Origin: Myxococcus xanthus
GTDB lineage: Bacteria; Myxococcota; Myxococcia; Myxococcales; Myxococcaceae
Direction of reading: 5' to 3'
Length of the DNA stretch: 64,000 nucleotides
NCBI RefSeq assembly: GCF_006402735.1
Contig: NZ_CP017174.1
Coordinates: forward strand, 7,172,001-7,236,000
Below, in pieces: positions 8,302 through 16,020 of this stretch. Within the stretch, counting starts at the first letter, position 1, and every line of letters begins with the position of its first letter. The position numbers and the translations under genes were made by a program. Below the pieces are notes generated by a model, which was not told where the DNA came from, ran no database searches, and saw nothing but the letters and a program-made list of their open reading frames with translations.

Positions 8302-8898
8302 ATGCATTCTCGAACGCTCGTCATGGCCGCCACCCTGGGGCTGATGGCCTGTGCGCGGCAGGTGCCCGCCTCGGCCACGCCCACCTCCACCTCGACCGAG
8401 CCCCGTGCCGTTCGGCTCCTGCTGGACACGCCCGCCCGGGAGACACACACGCTGACCAAGCTGCGCGAAGACATCGAGGTGGACGCCACCGAAGGCGAGC
8501 GCACGCCGCGCGTCGTCGCCACCGGCCAGACGCCCACGATGAGCCTGGACGGACGCCGGGCCCGCCTCTACGGCGATGCGAAGGGGACGCTCGGCATCGC
8601 CGTGGACAACTTCCTGCTGCTGGAGGTGCTGGACGCCAGTGGACAGGTGACCCGGCGCACCACCGTGGGCTTCACCGAAGCGGTGCACATGGGCCGAGAG
8701 CAGGTGGACAGCGTGGGGCGCCGCGCCTTCACCTTCGAAGCGGGCGAAGTGGACATCACCCACCTGCTGCCCGACTCCGCCCCCTTCCAGGTCCGCGCGA
8801 CCGCGCTGGACACCTGGGGCGTGGGACGGGTGAGCGACGTGTACCTGCTGCTCGCCCCGGACAGCCGCGGCGACAACGACGACCTGCGCGACCAGTAG
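8302..8898 (+). CDS. lipoprotein, function unknown
   Basis: 198 aa. The signal sequence ends in LMAC (Cys17), followed by a Thr/Ser-rich linker and then a compact predicted beta-domain of about 150 residues (VRLLLDTPARETHTLTKLRE at the start, VDNFLLLEVLDASGQVTRRT in the middle, VRATALDTWGVGRVSDVYLL near the end). The tail is acidic (DSRGDNDDLRDQ). No catalytic motif is seen and no family is recognised. It is convergent with a PEGA-domain gene across a perfect hairpin. Confidence 0.75.
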   Translation: MHSRTLVMAATLGLMACARQVPASATPTSTSTEPRAVRLLLDTPARETHTLTKLREDIEVDATEGERTPRVVATGQTPTMSLDGRRARLYGDAKGTLGIAVDNFLLLEVLDASGQVTRRTTVGFTEAVHMGREQVDSVGRRAFTFEAGEVDITHLLPDSAPFQVRATALDTWGVGRVSDVYLLLAPDSRGDNDDLRDQ

Positions 8899-8910
8899 AA
8901 CCCGTGGCGC

Positions 8911-8937
8911 CGTCCCGCCCTCGACGTGGGCGGGACG
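8911..8937. terminator. bidirectional terminator hairpin
   Basis: CGTCCCGCCC (8911-8920) and GGGCGGGACG (8928-8937) are perfect complements with a 7-nt loop. The repeat lies 12 bp after one stop codon and 13 bp before the other, in the convergent gap. There is no long U-tract on either side. Confidence 0.7.
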
Positions 8938-8950
8938 ATTCACGACCGCA

Positions 8951-10000
8951 TCAGAAGCGAATCGCGCCCGCGGGCGGAGGGGCCTGAAGCCCCGCGCCAC
9001 CACCGCGCACCGAGCGGATGCCGCCCAGCACGGCGTCACACCCCGCTGGACCGCACACAGCCTCGGGGCTCAGCGGGCTGGCACCACCGCCCTGCGTCGC
9101 CATCACCGCGCCCACCGTGCCGGCCGCCACCACCGCGCCAATGCCGGCCCACACGTACCAGCGGCCGTACCACGGCTTGGAGCCTTCCACCTCGGGCGTC
9201 TCCGGGTCCCCAGTGAACGACAGGCCGGGGGCCGTCTCGTCGTCGCGGTCGAGCTTGGAAGACGGCTCCAACACCGGGCTCTTCGGCACGTCGGCGGTGG
9301 CCACGGACGTGTCCAGCAGCGGCCGCAGGTTGCCCGTCACCTCGTACGTCCGTCCCGCGAACACGGTGATGTTGTGCACGTCCGGCTTGAAGCCCGGGGC
9401 CCGGAACTCAATCTCGCGTGAACCCGGGCGCAGCAACACGTTGGCCTGCGGCACGGCGCCCACCTGCTGCCCGTCCACCATCACCACCGCGTCCGCTACG
9501 TCCGCCGTCAGCGTGGCGAAGCCCATGGTGGCGTCCATGGACACCAGCACCTCCGCCTGCGTGCCCGACTTCACGTCGATGCGCCGCGTGAAGTCGGCGT
9601 AACCCTGCCGGCGCACCACCAGGTGGTGCTCGCCCGGGCGGACCTCCACCGGCACGACGGCCGAGGAGAGGACGCCGAACTCCTTCCCATCCACGAACAG
9701 CTTCGCGCCGCGCACGTTGCCCGTCATGCGGACGAGCACCTCCGTCTTCGCGGGCGTCAGCGGCGCCAGCAGCAGGTCGTCCTCGGCCGCGGGCTTCTTG
9801 CTGCCCTTCGCGGGCGCCTTCGCGCGCGCGGGCTTCTTGGCGGGTGCCTTCGCGGGCTTCTTCTTCACCACCTTGGGCTTGCCCGTGTTGGGCTTCGACG
9901 GCGTGGTGAGCGGCGCCAGGAAGTCATCCTGCGCGAGCGCGGCCGAAGGGGCGGCCAGGACAGTCACCAGGGCGAAGACGACGATGCGGTGGAGGCTCAT
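8951..10000 (-). CDS. PEGA-domain membrane-anchored protein
   Basis: 349 aa. An N-terminal signal peptide (to about AALAQ, residue 24) is followed by a Lys/Pro/Ala-rich linker (KKPAKAPAKKPARAK). Two PEGA-type beta-modules follow: one around 100-150 (AKLFVDGKEFG, then VVRRQGYADFTRRI) and one around 160-215 (AVVMVDGQQVG, then FRAPGFKPDVHNI). After an acidic stretch, WYVWAGIGAVVAAGTVGAVM (~283-302) is a probable membrane segment, followed by a short glycine-rich tail. PEGA proteins are surface or periplasmic binding modules, and the partner is not known. The ATG at 10000 lies 83 bp from the divergent lipoprotein start at 10084. Confidence 0.82.
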   Translation of the reverse strand: MSLHRIVVFALVTVLAAPSAALAQDDFLAPLTTPSKPNTGKPKVVKKKPAKAPAKKPARAKAPAKGSKKPAAEDDLLLAPLTPAKTEVLVRMTGNVRGAKLFVDGKEFGVLSSAVVPVEVRPGEHHLVVRRQGYADFTRRIDVKSGTQAEVLVSMDATMGFATLTADVADAVVMVDGQQVGAVPQANVLLRPGSREIEFRAPGFKPDVHNITVFAGRTYEVTGNLRPLLDTSVATADVPKSPVLEPSSKLDRDDETAPGLSFTGDPETPEVEGSKPWYGRWYVWAGIGAVVAAGTVGAVMATQGGGASPLSPEAVCGPAGCDAVLGGIRSVRGGGAGLQAPPPAGAIRF

Positions 10001-10083
10001 GACGAACCGAAGGTTAGAGAGTCATCCCAAGGGAATCAAACAGAGTCCCAGGGCCTTGCGGATTGGGAGAATATCCGCCCCCC

Positions 10084-10626
10084 ATGCACCGCGTCCTGCC
10101 CACACTGGTCCTCCACCTCAGCGTCCTCTCCCTCACCGCGTGCTCCGCGAAGGCGCCGCCCAGGACGGAGCCCGTGCCGCCCGCACCGCCCGCGGTGAAG
10201 ATTCCCGCCGGCTGCGAGCAGAACCAGGGCGGCGAGTACCACCACGCGGGGAACCCGGCCTTCCGGTACTACGGCGACGATGACGGCAGCACACTCTCAC
10301 TCGCCGTCGTCCGCGCACATGACTCGGAAGCGGTGGACGCCCCGGACGCGGGCTCGCCATCCATCGTCCTGCGGCGTACACCCGCGGGCTTCGTGGGCGA
10401 AACGCGTGCCACCGGCTTCTCCGGCGCGGGGACGCCCTGCCCCGTCACCTTTCCGACAGAGGTGGTGCGGTGCACGGACGCGGGCCTGACGCTGCGCTCG
10501 GCGACCAGTACCTCCATCGACGAGGACTGCCGCACGGCCCCGGCGGGCGCCCCCAGCGTGCGGATGGAGCAGGTGCTGCTGCGGGGGCCGCCGGATGCGG
10601 GCAGCTCGACGGACGCGGGCACCTAG
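10084..10626 (+). CDS. lipoprotein, function unknown
   Basis: 180 aa. The ATG at 10084 gives a standard signal ending in LTAC (Cys20). An upstream in-frame ATG at 10063 would put seven extra residues (MGEYPPP) in front and is less likely. The mature chain begins with a Pro-rich linker, has three further cysteines, and carries scattered DAG/DAGS motifs (APDAGSP, PPDAGSSTDAGT at the end). This DAG-rich style is common in myxobacterial lipoproteins. No fold or function is recognised. Confidence 0.68.
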   Translation: MHRVLPTLVLHLSVLSLTACSAKAPPRTEPVPPAPPAVKIPAGCEQNQGGEYHHAGNPAFRYYGDDDGSTLSLAVVRAHDSEAVDAPDAGSPSIVLRRTPAGFVGETRATGFSGAGTPCPVTFPTEVVRCTDAGLTLRSATSTSIDEDCRTAPAGAPSVRMEQVLLRGPPDAGSSTDAGT

Positions 10627-10635
10627 AAACGCGAA

Positions 10636-10669
10636 AGGGGTGAGGCGGCGCGGTGCCAGCCTCACCCCT
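10636..10669. terminator. bidirectional terminator hairpin
   Basis: AGGGGTGAGGC (10636-10646) and GCCTCACCCCT (10659-10669) form a perfect 11-bp stem with a 12-nt loop between the stop codons of a plus-strand lipoprotein gene and the minus-strand glycosyltransferase gene. Confidence 0.75.
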
Positions 10670-10694
10670 GGCCTTCCCGAAGGAAGGACGCCGC

Positions 10695-12218
10695 TCAGGC
10701 CGCGCGGCGGGGCTGCTCGTCGGCGGCGTCCACCGCGGGGGTGGACTCCACCAGCTTCATCCGGCCGGACAGGCCCTGCAGCAGGCTGGAGCTGCCCACG
10801 TACAGGAAGCCCGCCAGGAACAGGACGATGAAGGGCACCGACGTGTAGATGCGCGCGTCGATGGCGAACCACAGCGCGCCGGTGAAGTACGCGGCGAACA
10901 GCAGCTCCACCAGCGGCAGCAGCGACTTGCTGCCCCGGTACGCCTTCTTGACGGTGACGGCCTTCTTGCCCTCGGCGCCCGTCTTCGGCGTGCGCGCGAA
11001 GCCCGACTGCTGGTTGAGCAGCGCCTCGGCCACCGCCTTGGCGTTGCTGATGGCCATGCCAATCCCCAGGCTCATGAGGAACGGCAGGTACTTCACCCGC
11101 TCCCAGCCCTTCGCGCCGCGCTCACGCTGCGCCGCCACATAGAAGAAGCAGACACTGGCGGTGGCCGTGAGGAAGAAGGGCAGGTCCAGGAACAGCGTGC
11201 CGTACAGGCCGTGCTGGAAGCGCACCACCATGCTGATGGGCATCAGCACCGACAGCAGCACCATCAACAGGTACGCCATGTTGTTGGTGAGGTGGAAGAA
11301 GGCCTCGCGCTTCACCACCAGAGGCAGGTCGCTCTTGAGGATGGTGGGCAGCAGCTTCTTCGCCGTCTGGATGGAGCCCTTGGCCCAGCGATGCTGCTGG
11401 CTCTTGAAGGCGTTCATGTCCACCGGCACCTCGGCCGGGGAGATGACCTCGGGCAGGAACACGAACTGCCAGCCCTTCAGCTGGGCGCGGTAGCTCAGGT
11501 CCAGGTCCTCGGTGAGCGTGTCGTGCTGCCAGCCGCCCGCGTCGGAAATCGTGTCACGGCGCCAGATGCCGGCGGTGCCGTTGAAGTTGAAGAAGCAGCC
11601 CGCGCGGTTGCGCGCGGTGTGCTCGATGATGAAGTGGCCGTCCAGGAAGATGCTCTGGGCCTGCGTCAGCAGCGAGAACTCGCGGTTCAGGTGCCCCCAG
11701 CGCACCTGCACCATGCCCACCTTGTCGTCCGAGAAGAACGGCACGGTGCGCATCAGGAAGTCGGGGCTGGGCACGAAGTCCGCGTCGAACACGGCCACGA
11801 ACTGGCCCTTCGCCAGCTTCAGGCCGTTCTCCAACGCCCCCGCCTTGAAGCCCTGGCGGTTGACGCGGTGGATGTAGACGATGTCGTGACCCTTCTGGCG
11901 CTGGCGCTCCACGCATGCCCGGGCGATGCCACATGTCTCATCCGTCGAGTCGTCGAGGACCTGGATTTCGAGCAGGTCGCGCGGGTAGTCGATGCGGCAC
12001 ACCGACTCCACCAGGCGCTCCACCACGTACATCTCATTGAAGATGGGGAGCTGGATGGTGACCTTGGGCAGCGACTCCAGCGCACCCTTCGGCGTCGGCA
12101 GCTTGAACTTGTGCCGGTAGTACAGGAACGCCATCCGGTACCTGTGCGAGCCGTAGACTCCCAGCACGCACAAGAGACTGAAATAGACGCCCAGGAAGAT
12201 GATCTCGACGGTGGTCAT
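10695..12218 (-). CDS. membrane glycosyltransferase, family 2 (cellulose synthase / CslA-like)
   Basis: Processive-type beta-glycosyltransferase of 507 aa. Residues 1-28 are a membrane helix. The cytoplasmic GT-A domain holds VLDDSTDET (~88-95), the metal-binding DAD (145-147), TED (236-238, catalytic base) and QQHRW (274-278). Four or five further hydrophobic segments follow (around 310-335, 340-365, 390-410, 445-485), so the polymer is probably pushed across the inner membrane. The domain order is that of plant glucomannan synthases and bacterial cellulose synthase catalytic subunits, but no c-di-GMP PilZ domain is seen. The sugar and product cannot be assigned. It is transcribed alone from the promoter at 12389-12418, which carries a likely operator. 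Confidence 0.9.
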   Translation of the reverse strand: MTTVEIIFLGVYFSLLCVLGVYGSHRYRMAFLYYRHKFKLPTPKGALESLPKVTIQLPIFNEMYVVERLVESVCRIDYPRDLLEIQVLDDSTDETCGIARACVERQRQKGHDIVYIHRVNRQGFKAGALENGLKLAKGQFVAVFDADFVPSPDFLMRTVPFFSDDKVGMVQVRWGHLNREFSLLTQAQSIFLDGHFIIEHTARNRAGCFFNFNGTAGIWRRDTISDAGGWQHDTLTEDLDLSYRAQLKGWQFVFLPEVISPAEVPVDMNAFKSQQHRWAKGSIQTAKKLLPTILKSDLPLVVKREAFFHLTNNMAYLLMVLLSVLMPISMVVRFQHGLYGTLFLDLPFFLTATASVCFFYVAAQRERGAKGWERVKYLPFLMSLGIGMAISNAKAVAEALLNQQSGFARTPKTGAEGKKAVTVKKAYRGSKSLLPLVELLFAAYFTGALWFAIDARIYTSVPFIVLFLAGFLYVGSSSLLQGLSGRMKLVESTPAVDAADEQPRRAA

Positions 12219-12388
12219 CGGTGACGCTCAACCCCTGCCACAGCCCAGAGGGCCTGCGGTCCTTCCGTGCGGGGCGGCCCGGCTGATTCCGTCTCGCGCG
12301 GACCGGCGCGAGATGGGTCGTCCAAGCCCCCACATCGTATGTACCCGAAAAGACAAGGTTTTGACCTTCGGGGAGTGATCGGCGCCGG

Positions 12389-12448
12389 ACAATAGGAACG
12401 CGTTCAAGGCCGTGTCAAACTATTCCCCGGATTTGAACGTTCCGTTCA
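12389..12448 (-). promoter_or_regulatory. promoter with paired GAACG inverted repeats, upstream of the glycosyltransferase gene
   Basis: On the minus strand, TTGACA (12418-12413), an 18-nt spacer, and TATTGT (12394-12389) form a good housekeeping-type promoter reading toward the gene that starts at 12218. The spacer contains the perfect palindrome GAACGCGTTC (12396-12405). About 28 bp upstream is TGAACG-TTC-CGTTCA (12434-12448). Both are built from the same GAACG half-site, with different spacing, as expected for a repressor or activator operator pair. The predicted leader is about 160 nt. The rest of the 325-bp gap (12219-12543) holds no gene that I can support. Confidence 0.6.
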
Positions 12449-12494
12449 CGGGGTCCTGACACCCTGCGTCACTCCTACCACACCCAGCTTGTGT

Positions 12495-12525
12495 CCCTGG
12501 CGCCGGGGTTGAAACAACGCCAGGG
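12495..12525 (-). terminator. hairpin downstream of ddl
   Basis: CCCTGGCG (12495-12502) pairs exactly with CGCCAGGG (12518-12525) across a 15-nt loop, about 20 nt past the ddl stop codon. Confidence 0.6.
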
Positions 12526-12543
12526 GTTGACCGACCTGGAGGG

Positions 12544-13524
12544 TCAGCTCACCGCGCGGCGAGGCGCGCCCAGGCCCGGCGGGGTCTCCACGACGGGGGC
12601 CTCCAGGACACCGGCTTCGTCACGGGTGGCCAGCGCCAGGATGCGCTCCGTGAGCGCGGCGAAGTCCAGCCCGGCCCTGGCGGCGATTTTCGGCAGCAGG
12701 CTGGTGGGGGTGAAGCCCGGCAGCGTGTTCACCTCCAGCACCACGTCGTTCTCCGTGTCCGAGCACATCATGTCCACCCGCGCCTGCCCGCGGCAGCCCA
12801 GCGCGCGGTAGGCCGCCAGCGCCAGGGCCTCCACGTTGGCCACGCGCGTGGGAGACAGCCGGGGTGGGCAGAAGTACGCGGCCCCGCCCTTGTATTTGGC
12901 GTCGAAGTCGAAGCCCTCGCGCGGCGTGGCCACCTCGCAGCTGCCCAGCACCTGGCCGCCGAGGATGCCCACCGTGACTTCCCGGCCCGCCACGTAGCGC
13001 TCTACCAGGGCCTCGCCGCCGAACCGGCTGGCCTGAGCCACCGCGAACGCCAGCGCCTCCGGCTCACGCACCACGGCCAGCCCCACCGACGAACCGCCGC
13101 ACGCGGGCTTCACCACGCACGGGAAGCCCAGGTCGCCGTGCAGGGCCAGGGCGCGCCACGCGTCCTCGCGCGCCACCGTGTAGCCATGGGGCGTGGCCAG
13201 GTTGTGCAGGCGGAAGAGCCGCTTGGCGAAGGGCTTGTTCATGGCCAGCGCCGACGCCAGCACGCCCGAGCCCGTGTACGGCAGCTCCAGCAGTTCCAGC
13301 AGGCCCTGCACCCGGCCGTCCTCGCCCATGCGCCCGTGGAGCGCGACGAAGGCCACGTCCAGTTCGGCCGCGCGCAGTGCCCGGTCCAGGCCCGGCCCCG
13401 CGAAGATGCGAGTCACCTGATGGCCCCGGGACTCGAGCGCCGCCACCACGGCCTCTCCCGTCTTGAGCGAAATCTCCCGCTCCTCGCCCCACCCGCCCAT
13501 CAGCACTCCCACGCGCTTGCCCAT
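12544..13524 (-). CDS. ddl: D-alanine--D-alanine ligase
   Basis: ATP-dependent cytoplasmic ligase that makes D-Ala-D-Ala for peptidoglycan precursors. It is 326 aa, the usual length. The ATG at 13524 is preceded by AGGAGG at a good distance, so it is preferred to an upstream in-frame start. Visible features are VGVLMGGWGEEREISLKTG at the N-terminus (the Glu that holds the first D-Ala), LHGRMGEDGRVQGLLE, an ATP-grasp core with VKPACGGSSVGL, QARVDMMCSDT, and VLEVNTLPGFTPTSL (metal-binding Glu and Asn near the end). It lies alone, with an apparent terminator just downstream, unlike the many bacteria where ddl sits in the mur-fts cluster. Confidence 0.96.
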   Translation of the reverse strand: MGKRVGVLMGGWGEEREISLKTGEAVVAALESRGHQVTRIFAGPGLDRALRAAELDVAFVALHGRMGEDGRVQGLLELLELPYTGSGVLASALAMNKPFAKRLFRLHNLATPHGYTVAREDAWRALALHGDLGFPCVVKPACGGSSVGLAVVREPEALAFAVAQASRFGGEALVERYVAGREVTVGILGGQVLGSCEVATPREGFDFDAKYKGGAAYFCPPRLSPTRVANVEALALAAYRALGCRGQARVDMMCSDTENDVVLEVNTLPGFTPTSLLPKIAARAGLDFAALTERILALATRDEAGVLEAPVVETPPGLGAPRRAVS

Positions 13525-13670
13525 GTCGATGTTGCCTCCTGGGCGGAGCACAGAGCATGGATGATGCCAGCCACGCGGCGGTGGGCGGAGCGGGACGGTC
13601 TCCCTCGGAAACCGCCTGGGTGAGGGACTTCAGCCACGCCGTGCGCGAAGAGCAGGCGTGTCCTCCGGGC

Positions 13671-13737
13671 CGCGGCGTGGCCGGGGCGCCACGGAGCGGG
13701 CGGCCCGCGTCAGGCGCCGCTCCGTCTCCACGCCGCG
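13671..13737 (-). terminator. long two-tier hairpin downstream of a lipoprotein gene
   Basis: The outer stem CGCGGCGTGG / CCACGCCGCG (13671-13680 with 13728-13737) encloses an inner stem ACGGAGCG / CGCTCCGT (13691-13698 with 13718-13725); both are perfect. It starts 26 nt after the stop codon at 13763, on the minus strand. The rest of the 238-bp gap up to ddl shows nothing else. Confidence 0.6.
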
Positions 13738-13762
13738 AGCCGCGGACCTCGGGTGAGGCAGG

Positions 13763-14116
13763 TCAGCTGGCCGGGAACTCCGGCTCCAGGACGGGGCCCG
13801 GTCCGGTGGTGCCCGCGTCGTCCGGGAGCCCGGCGTCCGGCGCTTCCGAGCCCGCGTCCGGGTCAGTGGTTCCCGAATCCGTGTTCAGGCCACCGTCGGT
13901 GTTCAGGCCACCATCGGTGCCAGCATCGGTGCCGCCATCGGACGGCGCGGCGCCGTCGGGGACGCACGCGTTGTCGACGCAGGCGTAGCCCTCCAGGCAC
14001 TGGTTGAGCTCATCGCAGGGCTGCCCTTCCTCGTCGAAGTCGACGAGGAGGCTGCACGCGGACAGCCCGGTGCCCAGGGCCATGAAAGCAACGAGGTTTC
14101 GCAAGGGACGGCGCAT
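13763..14116 (-). CDS. small Asp/Gly/Thr-rich lipoprotein
   Basis: 117 aa. The signal sequence ends in LSAC (Cys21). A short Cys-containing segment follows (GQPCDELNQCLEGYACVDNAC, residues ~32-52). The rest is a low-complexity acidic tail made of TDGGLNTDGG- and DAG-type units. The Cys-x-Cys knot plus DAG-rich linker is a recurrent design of myxobacterial surface lipoproteins. It starts 2 bp after the stop of the PEGA protein and is surely cotranscribed with it. Function is unknown. Confidence 0.72.
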   Translation of the reverse strand: MRRPLRNLVAFMALGTGLSACSLLVDFDEEGQPCDELNQCLEGYACVDNACVPDGAAPSDGGTDAGTDGGLNTDGGLNTDSGTTDPDAGSEAPDAGLPDDAGTTGPGPVLEPEFPAS

Positions 14117-14118
14117 GG

Positions 14119-15951
14119 CTAGTAGTTCCGGAGATCGTCATCGTCGAGTGCGGGCCGCTTCTTCTTCTTCTCTTCCTCTCGCCGCCGCTCCTCCTGCCGC
14201 CGCCGCTCTTCCTGCTCGCGCTGCGCCGCGGACTCCTCCTGCTTGCGCCGCTCCTCCAACTCCTTGCGCTGGCGCTCCACCTCTTCACGGCGCTTGCGGA
14301 GCTCTTCCTCACGCTGGCGCGCCTCATCCTCCTGCGCGCGCTTGTTGGACGTGCTGGGCTCCTTCTGCGTCGAGGCCGGCACCGCCTGCGCGGGAGGCGG
14401 AGGCATGGGCAGCGGCTCCTTCGCCGCGGCGGGGGCCGCCTTCGGCGCGGGAGGCGTGTCCTGCGGCGGCGCGGCCGCGGGGACGGGCGCCGGCGCGGGG
14501 CGGCTCGCGCGGGAGGACGACTTCGAACCACCGCTGCCGCCATTGGCGAAGGCCAGGTAGCCGCCCGCGCCCGCCGACGCGAGGCCCAGGAGGATGCCGA
14601 CGTCGGCCACCAGCGCGTACGACTTGCCCGTGCTCTTGAGGTCCTGGGCGCGGCTGCTGTTCTGCGCCGCGCGCTTGAAGTCATCCGACTTCGCGGAGGC
14701 CTCCATGCCGAAGTAGACGCCGCCGGCCAGCAGCGCCACGCCGGTGGCCATCAGCACGTAGCCCACGGTGCGGCGCGTGTTGCTGACGCCACCCGAGAAG
14801 TGCGTCACCGGCTTGCCGCCCTGGCGCGGCGCATCCGCCGACACCAGCTGCGCCAGCAGCGCCTGCGAACCGTCCACCAGCCCCTCCCCACGCGGCACCG
14901 TCCCCAGCGCGTAGGCCTGGTTGTGGCCATCCGACACGTCCAGGCGCAGGCCCGTCACCTCCAGCGGCGCGGTCCCGGCACCACCGCGCACCAGGAGCGC
15001 CAGCACCTGGGACACGCCCGCGAGCGTCCCCAGCTCACGAAGGGCCGCGTCGCGCTCCTGACTCTCCGGCTTGCGCGCCGCCTGCTCGGTGAACGTCTGC
15101 AGGCCCTTCTGCGCCGCCACGGGGGCCAGCGTCAGGCTGACCTCGCCCTCGCGCTCCCGGCGCTGCGTCAGCGCGTAGCCCGGCGCCACCACCGTCACGT
15201 AGTGGTCCGCGGCCGTGAGGTCGGCGACGTCCACCGGCGAGATGCCCCGGAACTGGCCGTCCACGAACACCTGGGCCGGTACTGGCTCGGTGCTCACGCG
15301 CAGGCTGGCCTTGGTGCCGGTGAGCACCGCCTTGCGCTCCTTCTCCACGAAGGTCATCTCCTCCGGCGGGAAGAAGTTGGGCGAGAAGCGCGCCTCCGGG
15401 TTCAGCGCCAGCGCGGTGCGAATCTCCAGCTGCGCGGCGGTGTTCTCACCGTTGGCCACCTGCGACGCGGCCTTCATCACCCGCGCGCGGCTCAGCTCGG
15501 TGAAGCGCTGGGAGAGGTCGGCGACCTCGTAGCCGCGCACCGCCTTGTCGAAGTGCTCGAGCGCCTTCTCGGTGTCGAGCTCGTCGTAGGCGCGCTGGCC
15601 CGCCTTCATCGCCTCGGCGGCCTCGGCCTCACGGGCCTGGCGCTCGCGCTGCCCGTCCGCGTCCAGCGCGTCCGACAGGCGCACCAGCTTCAGCCGCCCC
15701 GAGCGCGTCACCGCCAGCTCCGCCTCGCGCGCCAGCCGGGCCGCGTCGCCACGGGCCTCCGCGTCCAGCGCAATGGCCACCACGGTGACCGTAGCCGCAT
15801 CGGCCGGCGCATCCGCCGTCGCCGCGCTCAAGGCCCGGGGCACCAGCCGCGAGGACACCGGCGTCTGCGCCGCCGCGGGTCCCACGGCCAGCAGTCCCAC
15901 CAGCCATCCACTCAACGCGGCGTGAACCGCTCGCACATTCGAAGGTCGCAT
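14119..15951 (-). CDS. PEGA-domain protein with signal peptide and charged coiled-coil tail
   Basis: 610 aa. It has a signal peptide (to about PAAAQ, residue 29). A helical repeat region at ~105-205 (AMKAGQRAYDELDTEKALEH, then ARFSPNFFPPEEM) precedes a PEGA module around 212-270 (LRVSTEPVPAQVFVDGQFRG, VVAPGYAL). Two membrane segments lie near 390-415 (VGYVLMATGVALLAGGVYFG) and 445-470. After a Pro/Ala-rich linker, the last ~75 residues are an almost uninterrupted Arg/Glu/Lys/Gln helix ending in DDDDLRNY. The two membrane spans would return the charged tail to the side of the N-terminal domain, taken as periplasmic. It lies downstream of the S41 protease gene (69 bp) and probably in the same transcript. 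No function is known. Confidence 0.78.
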   Translation of the reverse strand: MRPSNVRAVHAALSGWLVGLLAVGPAAAQTPVSSRLVPRALSAATADAPADAATVTVVAIALDAEARGDAARLAREAELAVTRSGRLKLVRLSDALDADGQRERQAREAEAAEAMKAGQRAYDELDTEKALEHFDKAVRGYEVADLSQRFTELSRARVMKAASQVANGENTAAQLEIRTALALNPEARFSPNFFPPEEMTFVEKERKAVLTGTKASLRVSTEPVPAQVFVDGQFRGISPVDVADLTAADHYVTVVAPGYALTQRREREGEVSLTLAPVAAQKGLQTFTEQAARKPESQERDAALRELGTLAGVSQVLALLVRGGAGTAPLEVTGLRLDVSDGHNQAYALGTVPRGEGLVDGSQALLAQLVSADAPRQGGKPVTHFSGGVSNTRRTVGYVLMATGVALLAGGVYFGMEASAKSDDFKRAAQNSSRAQDLKSTGKSYALVADVGILLGLASAGAGGYLAFANGGSGGSKSSSRASRPAPAPVPAAAPPQDTPPAPKAAPAAAKEPLPMPPPPAQAVPASTQKEPSTSNKRAQEDEARQREEELRKRREEVERQRKELEERRKQEESAAQREQEERRRQEERRREEEKKKKRPALDDDDLRNY

Positions 15952-16020
15952 CTCTCGTTCACCTTTTGCTCGTTGCGCATCAAACGGACTGCACAGCGAA
16001 ATGCAAGTGAGAAGGAGTCC

